From positions 105,244 to 169,243 of the forward strand of contig NZ_JAECRZ010000008.1 in assembly GCF_016019955.1 (NCBI RefSeq): a DNA stretch of 64,000 bases, in the 5' to 3' direction. A program made the position numbers and the translations under genes. Shown piece by piece: positions 1 to 10,071 of this stretch. The first letter of the stretch is position 1; every line of letters begins with the position of its first letter. The DNA comes from Thiosulfatihalobacter marinus (lineage in GTDB: Bacteria > Pseudomonadota > Alphaproteobacteria > Rhodobacterales > Rhodobacteraceae). The notes under the pieces are model-generated. The model was not told where the DNA came from. It was given only the letters and a program-made list of their open reading frames with translations, and did no database searches.

Positions 1-769
1 CGTTGATGTTGTTATAGCTCAGTTCCTTGCCCTGAAGCTGCACCGCCGTCGCCACGCCGGGGCGGTTGCTGCCGTCGGTGTAGAACGCCGCCTTCTGATG
101 ACTGTTTTCGCCATAACGCAGCGTCTGTTTCAGCTCTCCGGCGAAAGCGCGGCGTTTGGGGGCCTCCAGCTCAAGCTGGTCCGCCATCCAGTTGCTTACC
201 GCCGCGTCATAGGCCGCGGTGCGCGCATAGGCTTTCTGCGCCAGTTTGCGCCGGAACCTGGCGCAGGTCGCGCCACCATGCTGATCCATGTCGCCCAGCA
301 ACCTGTCGTAATCCTCGACATCCACCACCACGTTCACGAAGGCGGCGTTCTTGGCCGCCGCCCGGATCATTGCCGGGCCACCGATATCGATATTCTCGAT
401 ACAGGTGTCATAATCGGCGCCCGCCGCCACCGTAGCCTCGAACGGGTACAGGTTCACCACCAACAGGTCGATCCCGCCGATCCCGTGCTCGTGCATCGCC
501 GCCACGTGATCGTCATTGTCGCGCAGCGCCAGCAGCCCGCCATGCACCTTGGGGTGCAGGGTCTTGACCCGCCCGTCCATCATCTCGGGAAAGCCCGTTA
601 CCTCGGACACATCCCTGACCGCCAGCCCCGCCTCGCGCAGCGCCCTGGCGCTGCCGCCGGTCGACAACAGCTCGACCCCGCGCGCGGCCAGGGCCTTGCC
701 CAGGTCGATCAGCCCGGTCTTGTCGGAAACGGAAATCAATGCGCGGCGGATGGGGGTGGTATCGGTCAT
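1..769 (-). CDS. purH: Bifunctional AICAR formyltransferase/IMP cyclohydrolase PurH (3' part outside window)
   Basis: Catalyses the last two steps of de novo IMP synthesis in the cytoplasm. The reverse strand reads from an ATG at 769 as [19 protein letters not shown], followed by the MGS-type IMP cyclohydrolase domain with [29 protein letters not shown] and the N-terminal part of the formyltransferase domain ([18 protein letters not shown]). About 256 of the roughly 530 residues usual for PurH are visible; the rest runs off the left edge. The upstream heparinase-like gene stops 19 bp before the start on the same strand, so the two are probably co-transcribed. Confidence 0.96.
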   Translation of the reverse strand, partial: MTDTTPIRRALISVSDKTGLIDLGKALAARGVELLSTGGSARALREAGLAVRDVSEVTGFPEMMDGRVKTLHPKVHGGLLALRDNDDHVAAMHEHGIGGIDLLVVNLYPFEATVAAGADYDTCIENIDIGGPAMIRAAAKNAAFVNVVVDVEDYDRLLGDMDQHGGATCARFRRKLAQKAYARTAAYDAAVSNWMADQLELEAPKRRAFAGELKQTLRYGENSHQKAAFYTDGSNRPGVATAVQLQGKELSYNNIN

Positions 770-788
770 GGTGTGCGGAATCCCAGGG

Positions 789-2531
789 TCAGGTTGTCAG
801 GTCCAGTTCGTCCCGGTTCAGGTCTCTGATCGCCACGGATGTTTCGTGGGCCTTGCTCAGCGACCACCGGATGCGCGTCGCATACTCCATCGCCACGCCA
901 GATAGAACGACCTGTTTTGTCGCGCGCGGCTTTAATCGGCCTTTTTCCAGAAAAACACTGGGTTCCAGCGCCACTTGCGCCACCGCATCATGCCGGAACA
1001 CCCATAATTCGCCGCTTTTCAGGGCAATCGACACCGCCGCGCCGCCCATATCCAGCTCGGCATCGGCATCGGGATGAAGATGGAATCGGATGTCAAAGGG
1101 CACGCCCTGCAACGCATGGGCATCCATGAGCCTGTCGAACCGGCGCCTTGCACTGTCCTCCAGCGCCACCAGAAGATCCTCGCCCGCCATGCCGCGCCCG
1201 TCAAATGTCAGCTCCAGCGTGCGCGCATGGGTCAGCCCGTGGGTGCGCAGATACCCGTCGTGCCCGCCCTCGAATCTAAGCCCATCCGGCGCCTGGCTCA
1301 TCTGGATCGGTACGTCACGCGGCGCGTCCACCAGCTGTTCCTCGCGCCACCCGCGCCCCAGCTCGCCCAGCCGCGCGCTGGACAACCCGTCCAGACTCAG
1401 CGTCGAATGCGACGGAGTGGCCCGCCCCGCGCGGCGCCATTCCTCGCCGAAACTGGCCCCGGATCCGCAGCTCACGACCACCGAACGCCGTCCGCTGGTC
1501 AGCTCGAAAGCCAGCGTGGACGCGTGCGCATTGACCGAGCTTTCGCCCCTGGGCGGTGGGCTTGCATCCACGATCACGCTGGTGCGCCCCGCGCTCAGCC
1601 GGGCATAGCCCATCGCCAGCCCGTCCGCCTGCCGCGTCTTGACCGTGCTTTCCGCCAGCGCGCTGTCCAGCCGCCCTTCCAGGCCGCGCCCGCCGCCATG
1701 GAACCGCGCCAGCCCGCCATCGGCGTGGCGCAGGGTGCGCAGCGTCGGCGCGATCCGCTCGATCGCCTGCATATGCGCGTCTGAAACAGTCTGCCCCGCC
1801 TCGCCCAGCGCCGTTGCCGCCCAGGTCAACAGCGTGAACACTTCCAGAAGTTCCTCGGGGTTGCGCGTCGGGATTCCGCCCTGTGCATCCACCTGGCGTT
1901 TGCATTCCTTGTCCAGCGCCCGGCGCGCCGGATCGACATGCCGGCCCATCCCCTCCAGCGCCAGTCCGGCATAGATCAGCCCGGTCAACGCCTCGAAACG
2001 CGGCAATCCCGGCAGCGTCTTGTGCCAGCGGCGGCTCAGGAAAATCGTCTGCTGCGCCAGCGACCGGTAGAAGGCTTCGGATTGTTCGGCATCGCGGGCA
2101 CGTAGCAGGAAAAGCGCATGGCTGATCCAGCGAATCAGCCGCCGCCCGGTCAGGTCCGGGGTCCAGCCCGGCCCGCGCCCGCGCCCGAACCGGTCGATCC
2201 AGCGCCACAACCAGATCTGCGCCCGTTCGCGCGCCGCCGTATCGCCCACCGCCGCCAGATCGTCCAGCCAGGCAAAGCCATGCAGATCCTGCCCGAACAC
2301 TTCGTCGGGCACGTCAATGTCCCAGATCGACATATCCGGCGCCGTAACCAGATGCCCCGCAAACAGAAAATTGCCCGCCGCCAGTTGTTTGCCACGCGCA
2401 AAAAGGCCAATGGTGCGCGGCTCGGGCATCGAGGTGAACCCGGTCGCGGGCCGCGCCATGGTGGAAATGCGCGCGTGAACGCGATGCATCGCGCGTGTTC
2501 CGCGCGCCGAAAGGCTGTTGGGGTCGGACAT
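789..2531 (-). CDS. Heparinase II/III family protein
   Basis: A 580-residue protein with an N-terminal helical (alpha/alpha-toroid) half and a C-terminal beta-rich heparinase II/III-like half (about residues 320-560, with [14 protein letters not shown] and a histidine-containing HSTLSLDG segment). Family members cleave acidic polysaccharides or remodel cell-surface glycans. I see no signal peptide, so it may be cytoplasmic, and its substrate cannot be read from sequence. It lies between rsmB and purH on one strand, a neighbourhood common in Rhodobacteraceae; only 19 bp separate it from purH. The start at 2531 is the most upstream ATG; MARPATG about 25 codons later is an alternative. Confidence 0.85.
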   Translation of the reverse strand: MSDPNSLSARGTRAMHRVHARISTMARPATGFTSMPEPRTIGLFARGKQLAAGNFLFAGHLVTAPDMSIWDIDVPDEVFGQDLHGFAWLDDLAAVGDTAARERAQIWLWRWIDRFGRGRGPGWTPDLTGRRLIRWISHALFLLRARDAEQSEAFYRSLAQQTIFLSRRWHKTLPGLPRFEALTGLIYAGLALEGMGRHVDPARRALDKECKRQVDAQGGIPTRNPEELLEVFTLLTWAATALGEAGQTVSDAHMQAIERIAPTLRTLRHADGGLARFHGGGRGLEGRLDSALAESTVKTRQADGLAMGYARLSAGRTSVIVDASPPPRGESSVNAHASTLAFELTSGRRSVVVSCGSGASFGEEWRRAGRATPSHSTLSLDGLSSARLGELGRGWREEQLVDAPRDVPIQMSQAPDGLRFEGGHDGYLRTHGLTHARTLELTFDGRGMAGEDLLVALEDSARRRFDRLMDAHALQGVPFDIRFHLHPDADAELDMGGAAVSIALKSGELWVFRHDAVAQVALEPSVFLEKGRLKPRATKQVVLSGVAMEYATRIRWSLSKAHETSVAIRDLNRDELDLTT

Positions 2532-2637
2532 GTGCTCTGCCTTTACGCTCTTTGGCGTTTGGCCGGAGTGTAGCCGCCTTCGCGCCCCAAGTCACACATT
2601 GAATCGGTGCCGTGCCGGGCGAAGCAGGCGCGGGCGC

Positions 2638-2706
2638 AAGGGGGCCAGCCCCCTCTTGAGCCTGTCGGCTCAATTCACCCCCGGAGTATTGGATGGAACA
2701 ATGAAA
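2638..2706 (-). repeat. Dispersed intergenic repeat, type A, copy 1
   Basis: Reverse-strand reading: AATACTCCGGGGGTGAATTG, then a short hairpin (GAGCC/GGCTC), then AGAGGGGGC and GGCCCCCTT. It lies just downstream of the rsmB stop codon (2710), between rsmB and the heparinase gene. Similar copies occur at 4271, 10812 and 49120. Confidence 0.75.
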
Positions 2707-2709
2707 GTG

Positions 2710-3981
2710 TCAGGCGGGTTTTGTCAGGCAGGCAATGTAGAATCCGTCCATGCCGCCCTGATCGCCAAGGTAATCCGGGCGCAGCCGCAGACCGCCCTCC
2801 GGGGTGATCCATTCGGGCGCGATCCCGGGCAGGGCAAGGGCCGCGCGATCCACCTTTGTGCCGTCATCGCGCGCCAGCACCTCGTCCACCTGGCATTCGC
2901 CCTCGTCAGGCAGCAGCGAGCAGGTGCAATAGACCAGCCGCCCGCCGGGTTTGAGCAGGGTCAATGCATGAGTCAGCATCGCGCCTTGCAGTTCGATCAG
3001 GTCGCCAAAGCCGCTGCCGTCCTTGGCAAAGGGCAGGTCGGGGTGGCGCCGGATCGTGCCGGTCGCCGAACAGGGCGCGTCCAGCAGGATCGCGTCCCAT
3101 GTGCCGGTCTGCGCCAGCGCATCGCCCACCACCAGTTCGGCGGTCAGGCCGGTGCGTTTCAGGTTGTCGCGCAGGCGCGCCATCCGGGCCGGATTGTCAT
3201 CAACCGCCGTCACCCGGGCGCCCGTGGCGGCCAGTTGCATCGTCTTGCCGCCCGGTGCGGCGCACAGATCGAGTACGTTTTCGCCGGGTTGCGCGTTCAG
3301 CACCCGGGCCGGGAGCGCGGCCGCCACGTCCTGCACCCACCAGTCACCCCTGTCATAGCCCGGCAGCGTTGACACCTGCCCGGCATCATGCAGGCGCACG
3401 GTGCCGGTTGGCAGCAGCACGGCGCCGAGCGTCTGTGCCAGAGCCGCCGGATTGCCCCTGGCTGTCAGGTCCAGCGGTGCACCTTGGAAATGCGCCGCTT
3501 CCATTGCCGCCACGGCGGGGGCGCCATAGGCCTCTGCCAGCGGCGCGCGCAGCCATTTGGGCAGGCGCGGCACGCGCAGTTTGGCCCAGTCGTCCGGGCC
3601 TTGCGCCGCCACTTTGCGCAGCACCGCGTTGACCATACCCTTCATGCCTTGTGTGCGCTTGTTGCGCGCGACAATCTCGACCGCGTCATTCACCACCCCA
3701 TGCGCCGCGCCACCCCGGCACAGTTCGACGGCGGCCAGCCGCAGAACATTATGCACGGTCAGCGCGGGCGTTTTCTTCAGGTGCTTGTGCAAGACCCGGT
3801 CCGCCCGTTCCAGACTGCGCAGTGTATCGGTTGCCAGCCGCTGGGCGCGCGCGCGCTCGGGCGGGTCCAGCCGATCCAGAGCACCCGCCCCGATCAGCTC
3901 GGACAACAGCCGCCCTTCTCCCAGCACCTGATCAAGCAGGTAGACGGCACTGCGGCGGGTCTGCATCCCGGATTTCGACAT
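2710..3981 (-). CDS. rsmB: RsmB/NOP-family 16S rRNA (cytosine-C5) methyltransferase
   Basis: SAM-dependent m5C methyltransferase of small-subunit rRNA. Residues about 1-130 form the NusB-like RNA-binding domain. The catalytic domain shows the SAM-binding DLCAAPGGKT, the DAPCSATG motif IV and the catalytic VYCTCSLLPDEGE motif VI. I chose the ATG at 3981 (MSKSGMQTRR) because GGGAG lies 10 nt upstream; an in-frame ATG at 4011 would add ten residues. The gene is divergent from the small DUF1674 gene at 4059. Family is certain; the exact target base (C967) is inferred from RsmB homology. Confidence 0.9.
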   Translation of the reverse strand: MSKSGMQTRRSAVYLLDQVLGEGRLLSELIGAGALDRLDPPERARAQRLATDTLRSLERADRVLHKHLKKTPALTVHNVLRLAAVELCRGGAAHGVVNDAVEIVARNKRTQGMKGMVNAVLRKVAAQGPDDWAKLRVPRLPKWLRAPLAEAYGAPAVAAMEAAHFQGAPLDLTARGNPAALAQTLGAVLLPTGTVRLHDAGQVSTLPGYDRGDWWVQDVAAALPARVLNAQPGENVLDLCAAPGGKTMQLAATGARVTAVDDNPARMARLRDNLKRTGLTAELVVGDALAQTGTWDAILLDAPCSATGTIRRHPDLPFAKDGSGFGDLIELQGAMLTHALTLLKPGGRLVYCTCSLLPDEGECQVDEVLARDDGTKVDRAALALPGIAPEWITPEGGLRLRPDYLGDQGGMDGFYIACLTKPA

Positions 3982-4058
3982 CTGCTTGCGACTCCCTGCT
4001 CTCTTGCCCATCGGCGACGGGCGCGTATATCAAGGCGTGAGCCCGAAAGGAACCCGCC

Positions 4059-4259
4059 ATGAGCGATATGAGCGATCAGACCCCATCCGGGGAAAACCCC
4101 GACCTGCCACCCGCCGCGCAGCGCGCGCTGGCCGAGGCAGAGGAACGCCGGCGCAAGGCCGGGGCACCGGACCTGCCGACCGAGCTGGGCGGGCGCGACG
4201 GGCCCGAACCGGTGCGTTTTGGCGACTGGGAGAAAAAGGGCATCGCCATCGATTTTTGA
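4059..4259 (+). CDS. DUF1674 small protein, SdhAF4-like succinate dehydrogenase assembly factor
   Basis: A 66-residue protein ending in the diagnostic C-terminal motif ELGGRDGPEPVRFGDWEKKG-IAIDF of the DUF1674/SDHAF4 family. In eukaryotes SDHAF4 binds FAD-loaded SdhA and helps it assemble with SdhB; a like role in bacteria is plausible but inferred. The N-terminal half is rich in Glu, Ala and Pro and looks disordered. AAAGGA 10 nt before the ATG is a suitable ribosome binding site. It is divergent from rsmB, and no sdh genes lie in this window. Confidence 0.85.
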   Translation: MSDMSDQTPSGENPDLPPAAQRALAEAEERRRKAGAPDLPTELGGRDGPEPVRFGDWEKKGIAIDF

Positions 4260-4270
4260 CGGGTGGCTGG

Positions 4271-4338
4271 AGGGGCCTTGCCCCTCTTGGCCCGAGGGGC
4301 CAATTCACCCCAGGATATTTGTGGCCAAAAGAAGAATG
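4271..4338 (-). repeat. Dispersed intergenic repeat, type A, copy 2
   Basis: Reverse-strand reading: CTTCTTTTGGCC, AAATATCCTGGGGTGAAT, a GGCCCC...GGGCC hairpin and AGAGGGGC...GCCCCTCC. It sits between the convergent ends of the DUF1674 gene and the ABC permease gene. The 130 bp from here to 4469 show no further gene. Confidence 0.75.
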
Positions 4339-4468
4339 CGGCGTTCGGGGCATTTAGGGCCGGGTTTGCCGGTCCCGGCGCTGACGCTATACCGACCTGG
4401 TACCGATGTGCCGCCGACGCGGCCTTGGCCATGAAACAAGGGCGTTAACCGTGGAGCGCCGCGCCGTG

Positions 4469-6505
4469 TCACAGGCCCAGCGCCCGGCGGCGTTCCTCGG
4501 CAAAGCCCTGCACCAGACGATCCGCCACCAGCGCCAGGATCGCCATGGCGGCCCCTGCCGTCACGCCCAGGCCCACATCGGCCTGTCCCAGCGCCAGATA
4601 GATCGACTGGCCCAGGCCCGTCGTGCCGATCAGCGCGGCGATCACCAGCATGGCAAAGGCATAGAGGATGGTCTGATTAAGGCCCAACAGGATGGTTGGC
4701 GCGGCATAGGGCGCGCGCACCTCGAACAGGGTTTGCCAGCGCCCTGCCCCCGTGGCCTGGGCCGCCTCGATCAGTTCTTCGGGGGTGTTGATCAGCCCGT
4801 GGCGCGTGTAGCGGATCATGGGCACGATGGCGTAAAGGCAGATCGCCAGGAAGGCCGAGAATTCGCCGATCTGAAAGAACATCAGAACCGGGATCAGAAA
4901 CACGAAAAGCGGGATTGTCTGCAACAGGTCGCACACCGGGCGCAGCACGCGCCACGCGGTTTCGCTGACCGCGCCCCACAGGCCCAATGCACCGCCAAGA
5001 ATGGCGCAGGCCACCACGGAAGCCCCTGAAAGATATAGCGAAAGCAGGGCGCGTTCCCACAGGCCGGAAATCAGTATCAGGCCCAGCAGGATCACCACCA
5101 GCCGGGTCAGCTTCCATCCGCCCGACACCCAGCCCAGCGCGCCTGCGCCGACGATCACCACCGGCCAGGGCAGTTGCGAAATGCCGGTCTCCAGCATGAT
5201 CGCCAGAACCCCGATGACCAGACCCGCCGTCAGATGACCCCGCCACACCAGAAAGCCGGCAATCGCGGCGGTTGCACCGTAAAAAATCGCGCCGTGCTTG
5301 GCCGTCCACGAGAAGCCCCAGGTAAACGGCAGAACCGCATCCGCCAGCCCGATCCGAAGCGGCAGCAGCCCATAGAACATGGCGTTGTTCTTGACCGCGT
5401 CCAGCGCCGCGCCATTGGTTGCGGTAAAGCGGCCCACGGCGTCATCCACCCGATCGGCCACGCCGTCAAACGCGGCCACCCCGTCCGGGTTCCAGCCCGC
5501 CGCCAACGCCCAGCCCGATACCGCCAGCCCGGCCGCCAGCATCGCCCAGGCCACGCGCCGATCCTGCGCCGGGCGTTGCAGCGCCAGCGCACCGGACATC
5601 CTGTCGATCACGACAGCAAAGACGACGATCACCAGCCCGGCCAGAAAAGACTGTCCGAACAAGGCTTTGCGCATGGTCAACAGCACTTCCCAGCCGATAT
5701 CGTCGAACCCGCCGATCACCGCGGCGATAATCACCATGCTCAGCGCCGCCATCAGGCTTTGATTGATGCCCACCATGATCTGCGTGGTTGCCGCCGGCAG
5801 TTCCACCAGGAACAATTGCTGTCGCCGCGTCCCCCCGGACATGACCGCCGCCTCGCGGATTTCATGCTCTACCCGCTCCAGCCCCAGCAGCACGTTGCGC
5901 GCCATGGGCGGGGCGGCATAGATCGCCGAGGCAATGAGCCCCACGACAGGACCAAAGCCGAACAGCACCAGAAGCGGGGTCAGATAGGCAAAGGTTGGCA
6001 CCGTCTGCATGATATCCAGAAGTGCCTGTACCGGCCCTTTCAGGCGCGGGTATTCATAGGCCAGAATCCCGATCGCGGCCCCCGTCACCAACGCCAGCGG
6101 CACCGAAACCACAACCAGCGCCAGGGTATTCATGCTTTCGGCCCAATAGCCCGACAGCACCACGAACCCCAGGCCGAAAAACCCCAGCGCCGCAAGCCGC
6201 AGCCCGCCGATCATCCAGCCCAGCGCCGTGACGCCGCCCAGCACCAGCGGCCAGGGCGCATAGCCCAAAAGCGCGCCGATCCAGGTCATCGGGTAACTCA
6301 GCAGGAGCGAGAAGAACCGGGCGATTGGCTTGAAAACACTCAGGAAACTTCCGACCGCCGCACCAACCCATTCGGTCATCGGCACGGTCAGCGCCTCCGG
6401 CCAGCCCACCAGCCACGCCATCTGACCGCCCAAAAGGCGGGTGATCACGGCCACGGCAAGCACAAGCAAGGCTGCCTGCGCCCCGCGGGTCAGCGAAAGG
6501 CTCAT
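4469..6505 (-). CDS. ABC transporter permease, two fused BPD permease domains (glycine betaine/TMAO type)
   Basis: Inner-membrane permease of about 678 residues, twice the usual ProW length. Two complete binding-protein-dependent permease domains are visible. The first (about residues 165-320) has LLDIMQTVPTFAYL and the EAA loop EIREAAVMSGGTRRQQLF. The second (about 505-665) has DLLQTIPLFVFLIPV and EELIEAAQATGAGRWQTLF. The ATG at 6505 overlaps the ATPase stop as ATGA, so translation is probably coupled; the longer ORF start at 6610 would lie inside the ATPase gene. It is the last gene of the order X-V-W. Fused permeases of this kind occur in roseobacter importers for quaternary amines and TMAO. 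Confidence 0.88.
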   Translation of the reverse strand: MSLSLTRGAQAALLVLAVAVITRLLGGQMAWLVGWPEALTVPMTEWVGAAVGSFLSVFKPIARFFSLLLSYPMTWIGALLGYAPWPLVLGGVTALGWMIGGLRLAALGFFGLGFVVLSGYWAESMNTLALVVVSVPLALVTGAAIGILAYEYPRLKGPVQALLDIMQTVPTFAYLTPLLVLFGFGPVVGLIASAIYAAPPMARNVLLGLERVEHEIREAAVMSGGTRRQQLFLVELPAATTQIMVGINQSLMAALSMVIIAAVIGGFDDIGWEVLLTMRKALFGQSFLAGLVIVVFAVVIDRMSGALALQRPAQDRRVAWAMLAAGLAVSGWALAAGWNPDGVAAFDGVADRVDDAVGRFTATNGAALDAVKNNAMFYGLLPLRIGLADAVLPFTWGFSWTAKHGAIFYGATAAIAGFLVWRGHLTAGLVIGVLAIMLETGISQLPWPVVIVGAGALGWVSGGWKLTRLVVILLGLILISGLWERALLSLYLSGASVVACAILGGALGLWGAVSETAWRVLRPVCDLLQTIPLFVFLIPVLMFFQIGEFSAFLAICLYAIVPMIRYTRHGLINTPEELIEAAQATGAGRWQTLFEVRAPYAAPTILLGLNQTILYAFAMLVIAALIGTTGLGQSIYLALGQADVGLGVTAGAAMAILALVADRLVQGFAEERRRALGL

Positions 6506-7551
6506 CCTTCGTCCACCTGGAGCGCCGCGGCCAGGTCCGCCGGCTGAACCGCGCCTACAACAGTGCCGGTTCCGTCGCGCACCGGCACCGGTTCGTAAAG
6601 CGACATACATTTGGCCAGCGCCGTGTCCAGCGTCATGCCAATGCGCAGCCCCGGATCATCGGGCATATGGGTGGGCAGATCGCGCAGCATCACCGATTCA
6701 ACCCGCGCGTGGCGGCCTTTGGCCACGTCCTTGGAAAACTCGGCCACGTAATCGTTCACCGGGCGCAGAACGATCTCTTCAGGCGTGCCGATCTGCACGA
6801 TCTCGCCATCCTTCATGATCGCGATCCGGTCGGCCAGTTTCAGCGCCTCGGTAATGTCGTGGGTGATGAAAACAATGGATTTTTTCAACGTTGCCTGAAT
6901 GTGCAGAAACTCGTCCTGCAACTGCCGCCGGATCAGCGGGTCCAGCGCCGAAAACGGCTCGTCCAGGAACCAGATATCGGGGTTCACAGCCAGCGAACGG
7001 GCGATCCCCACACGCTGCCGCTGCCCGCCGGACAATTCGCGCGGATAGGCGTCCTCGCGCCCTTCCAGCCCGACAAGCTCGATAACTTCCATCGCCCGCT
7101 TGCGCCGCTCGGCCTTGCCCGCGCCCTGCATTTTCAGGGGAAAACCCACATTGTCGGCCACGCTCATATGCGGGAACAGCCCGAAATGCTGAAACACCAT
7201 GCCCAGCTTGTGGCGGCGCAGTTCGATCAGCCGCTTTTCGCTGGCTTGCAGAATATCCTCGCCATCGATCCGCACCGCCCCGGCCGTGGGCGTGACAAGG
7301 AGCGAAATGCAGCGCACCAAAGTTGACTTGCCCGATCCGGACAGCCCCATGATCACGAACAGTTCGCCCGAGCGTACCTCGAACCGGGCATCCCGCACCG
7401 CGGGGATCAGGCCCTTGTTTTCCAGGGCCTCGGCCGTGGCCTGGGGCGATCCCGCCCCGCGTGCGTCACGCAGGGCGGCGGTGGCGTTGGGGCCAAAGAC
7501 CTGCCACAGGTCTTCGACCGCAATCGCCGGGGCGGAACTGTTCTTGGTCAT
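6502..7551 (-). CDS. ABC transporter ATP-binding protein, ProV type with C-terminal CBS-like region
   Basis: Energises the importer encoded by the flanking genes. It shows Walker A GLSGSGKST, signature ELSGGQRQRVGIA, Walker B DIWFLDEPFSALD and the switch histidine FITHDI. After about residue 270 follows a region like the CBS domains of ProV/OpuAA, which sense ionic strength in characterised family members. An insert of about 25 residues (residues 25-50) precedes the nucleotide-binding fold. It starts 6 bp after the binding-protein gene and overlaps the permease start, so all three genes form one operon. Confidence 0.92.
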   Translation of the reverse strand: MTKNSSAPAIAVEDLWQVFGPNATAALRDARGAGSPQATAEALENKGLIPAVRDARFEVRSGELFVIMGLSGSGKSTLVRCISLLVTPTAGAVRIDGEDILQASEKRLIELRRHKLGMVFQHFGLFPHMSVADNVGFPLKMQGAGKAERRKRAMEVIELVGLEGREDAYPRELSGGQRQRVGIARSLAVNPDIWFLDEPFSALDPLIRRQLQDEFLHIQATLKKSIVFITHDITEALKLADRIAIMKDGEIVQIGTPEEIVLRPVNDYVAEFSKDVAKGRHARVESVMLRDLPTHMPDDPGLRIGMTLDTALAKCMSLYEPVPVRDGTGTVVGAVQPADLAAALQVDEG

Positions 7552-7557
7552 GTCGGT

Positions 7558-8517
7558 TTACTGGGTCGCCGCGTCGACCACGGGTTTCCACTTGGCCTGG
7601 TTGGCGCCGATCCATTCAGACACCACCTCTTCGACCGGGCGGCCTTCAACGTCAACCGCACCCATCATCGGCTGCTGATCTTCCACCGAGAGCGTGTAAT
7701 TAACCAGAATTTCATACGCGGCAGGCCATTTTTCCTTCAGGCCGGGCCAACCGGCCTTGAAAATACGGCTGGGCGCAAAATCGCAATCGTTCACCGCGTT
7801 CGGGTTGGGACCCCAGGCCGGGTCTTCGAAACAGGCCGGTTCGCCCGGCGGCAGGTCCACGAATTTCACGTCATAGGCCGACATTGCCCAATGCGGCTGC
7901 CAGAACGTGATCAACAGGGGGGATTTCTTTTCGGTCGATGCACGCAATTCCGCGATCAGCGCACCTTCGGACCCGGCAGGCACCGCCTTGAACGGCAGGT
8001 CCAGACCGACCATGCGATCGGCGCCCGGCGTGCCCCAGTCCGCGGGGTAATCCACCAGCCTGCCCTGCGGCAGGGTTTCGGCGGTGGCAAAATTCATCGC
8101 GCAATCCTGAAGCGCCTCCCAGGCCGGAAGACCGGGGCACAGATCGGCCACATGCGCGGGATAGGCGATGCCCTCGCGCGCTTCCAGACCAAGGTCGGAC
8201 AGCTCTTCCAGCTTGCCCTCGTCTTTCAGCACGGCGTATTGATCGGACACGTTGGAAGACCAGATTTCCAGCGTCGCGTGAATGTCGCCATCGGCAATCG
8301 CCTGAAACTGGTTCATCATGCCGGCGGTGACATATTCCACCTTATAGCCGGCAGCCATCAGCATCTCACCCGCCACGCGCGTGGTGACATGCTGGCCGGT
8401 CCACTCGTTGAGCGCCAGCTTGATCGGTTCGTCGGTGGCCCCCAATTCGGCGGCACCGACGGCACTTGCCGTGATCAGTGCTACAGCCGAAAGGCCCATG
8501 CGAAGGGTCGCTTTCAT
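7558..8517 (-). CDS. Periplasmic substrate-binding protein of a glycine betaine/TMAO-family ABC importer
   Basis: A 319-residue exported protein. The ATG at 8517 starts MKATLRMGLSAVALITASAVGAAE, a typical Sec signal peptide with an Ala-x-Ala-like site; the upstream in-frame codons to 8592 lack this and were not used. The mature part matches the ProX/OpuAC fold (ALNEWTGQH, EIWSSNV, ITFWQPHW). The tryptophans in such motifs form the aromatic cage for trimethylated amines. It resembles TmoX-type TMAO-binding proteins more than E. coli ProX in these motifs, but the ligand cannot be fixed by reading. First gene of the X-V-W operon. Confidence 0.9.
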   Translation of the reverse strand: MKATLRMGLSAVALITASAVGAAELGATDEPIKLALNEWTGQHVTTRVAGEMLMAAGYKVEYVTAGMMNQFQAIADGDIHATLEIWSSNVSDQYAVLKDEGKLEELSDLGLEAREGIAYPAHVADLCPGLPAWEALQDCAMNFATAETLPQGRLVDYPADWGTPGADRMVGLDLPFKAVPAGSEGALIAELRASTEKKSPLLITFWQPHWAMSAYDVKFVDLPPGEPACFEDPAWGPNPNAVNDCDFAPSRIFKAGWPGLKEKWPAAYEILVNYTLSVEDQQPMMGAVDVEGRPVEEVVSEWIGANQAKWKPVVDAATQ

Positions 8518-8758
8518 TTTGGTCTCCCTGGGTTTTGGCCGATTTCTTGAACAGCCATTCAATTTTTTGTTCCGGCATAAAACCACGCGCACGCAATTCT
8601 GCCAACCTGTTTTTTACCCGATCCTACGCCGATTGCGCCGCCCGACAAAGAGCGCGCTGAATCTGGGCTGTTTTTCATGCGGTTGCCGGTTCGCAGCGCA
8701 TGATCGTCGCTGCGGGGGCACAAAAGAATCGCCCCACGCAAAACGCCTCGTCCGGCGG

Positions 8759-9568
8759 TCAGAGGCCCAGAACGTCCATCATATCGTACTGACCCGGCTT
8801 CTTGTCCTGCCCCCACAGCGCCGCCTTCAGCGCCCCGCGGGCAAAGATCGCCCGGTCGGTCGCAACGTGGCGCAGCACGATCCGCTCTCCGGCCGCCGCG
8901 AACAGCACATCATGTTCGCCCACGATGTCGCCGCCACGAATGGCGGTGAACCCGATATCGCCCCGCTTGCGCGCACCGGTCATTCCGTCCCGGCCCCTGT
9001 CCGCCACATCCGCCAGCGCCACACCGCGCCCTTCGGCCGCTGCCTCGCCCAGCATCAGGGCGGTGCCCGAGGGCGCGTCCACCTTGTGATGGTGATGCGC
9101 CTCGATGATCTCGATGTCGAAATCCTCGTCCAGCGCCGCCGCCACCTTGCGGGTCAGGGTCGTCAAAAGGTTCACCCCCAGGCTCATGTTGCCCGCCCGC
9201 ACGATCACCGCATGGCGTGCGCACGGGTCCAGCCTGGCAATATCCGCGTCGCTCATGCCGGTCGTGCCGATCACATGCACCGCCCGCGCCTGCGCCGCCA
9301 GCCGGGCAAACGCCACCGTCGCCGCCGGCGCCGTGAAATCTATCACCGCCTGCGCCCTGGCAAAGGCGTCCAGCGGCTCGTCCGTCACCACAACGCCCAG
9401 CGCCGCGCCGCCCATCGCTTCGCCAACATCGCGCCCGACCCAGTCATGCCCCTTGCGCTCGATCGCCCCGACCAACCGCGCCCTGTCGCTGTCAACAACG
9501 GTGCGGATCAGCATCTGCCCCATGCGCCCCGAGGCCCCGGTGATCACGATACCCGGCAGGTCTTCCAT
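8759..9568 (-). CDS. dapB: 4-hydroxy-tetrahydrodipicolinate reductase DapB
   Basis: Reduces hydroxy-tetrahydrodipicolinate with NAD(P)H in lysine and diaminopimelate synthesis. The ATG at 9568 begins [20 protein letters not shown], with the nucleotide-binding GASGRMG. Further signatures are [18 protein letters not shown] and the catalytic [19 protein letters not shown]. The 269 residues fit the family. An upstream ATG at 9679 would overlap the divergent rbfA gene and adds unrelated sequence. About 240 bp separate its stop from the ABC operon start at 8517; I see no gene there. Confidence 0.97.
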   Translation of the reverse strand: MEDLPGIVITGASGRMGQMLIRTVVDSDRARLVGAIERKGHDWVGRDVGEAMGGAALGVVVTDEPLDAFARAQAVIDFTAPAATVAFARLAAQARAVHVIGTTGMSDADIARLDPCARHAVIVRAGNMSLGVNLLTTLTRKVAAALDEDFDIEIIEAHHHHKVDAPSGTALMLGEAAAEGRGVALADVADRGRDGMTGARKRGDIGFTAIRGGDIVGEHDVLFAAAGERIVLRHVATDRAIFARGALKAALWGQDKKPGQYDMMDVLGL

Positions 9569-9672
9569 AGAAATCACTCCATTCTTCGGCGGTCGGTCGA
9601 AACTTGCTCGCGCCCTGACTATCCCATGCCTGCCCGCTTGGCAAAGCCTTGTGAAAGCCCTAAACGGGGGCC

Positions 9673-10071
9673 ATGGCAAAGAACACGTTTCACGATGGCC
9701 CCGGCCCCTCCCAGCGTCAGCTGCGCGTGGGCGAACTGATCCGCCGCACCCTGTCCGAGGTGCTGGCGCGCGGCGACATCCATGACCCCGACCTCAACCG
9801 CCTTTCCATCACCGTTGGCGAGGTGCGCACCTCTCCCGACCTCAGGATCGCCACGGCCTATGTGCTGCCGCTGGGCGGCAAGGGCCAGGAAGATGCCGTG
9901 GCCCTGCTTGCCCGCAACAAGGGTGAACTGCGCCGCGTCATCGGCAAGAAAACCGGCCTGAAATACACGCCAGACCTGCGCTTCCGGCTGGACCAGACCT
10001 TCGATCAAATGGACGAAACCCGCCGCATGCTGTCCGAAGACCGCGTGCGCCGGGACGTTGACGAACAGTGA
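9673..10071 (+). CDS. rbfA: 30S ribosome-binding factor A
   Basis: A 132-residue RbfA, needed for late 16S rRNA maturation and 30S assembly. The KH-like fold is recognised from [35 protein letters not shown] and the C-terminal [18 protein letters not shown]. It heads the forward cluster rbfA-truB-rpsO-pnp; the usual nusA-infB neighbours are absent upstream, where dapB is divergent. Its TGA overlaps the GTG start of the next gene (GTGA). Confidence 0.96.
   Translation: MAKNTFHDGPGPSQRQLRVGELIRRTLSEVLARGDIHDPDLNRLSITVGEVRTSPDLRIATAYVLPLGGKGQEDAVALLARNKGELRRVIGKKTGLKYTPDLRFRLDQTFDQMDETRRMLSEDRVRRDVDEQ

Noticed and set aside
5174..6547. A 457-codon frame opposite the fused permease, and similar long antisense frames opposite tpa, the citrate synthase gene and xsc
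   Set aside because: They are rich in His, Gln, Arg and Pro, the usual product of antisense reading of GC-rich genes, and carry no motif.
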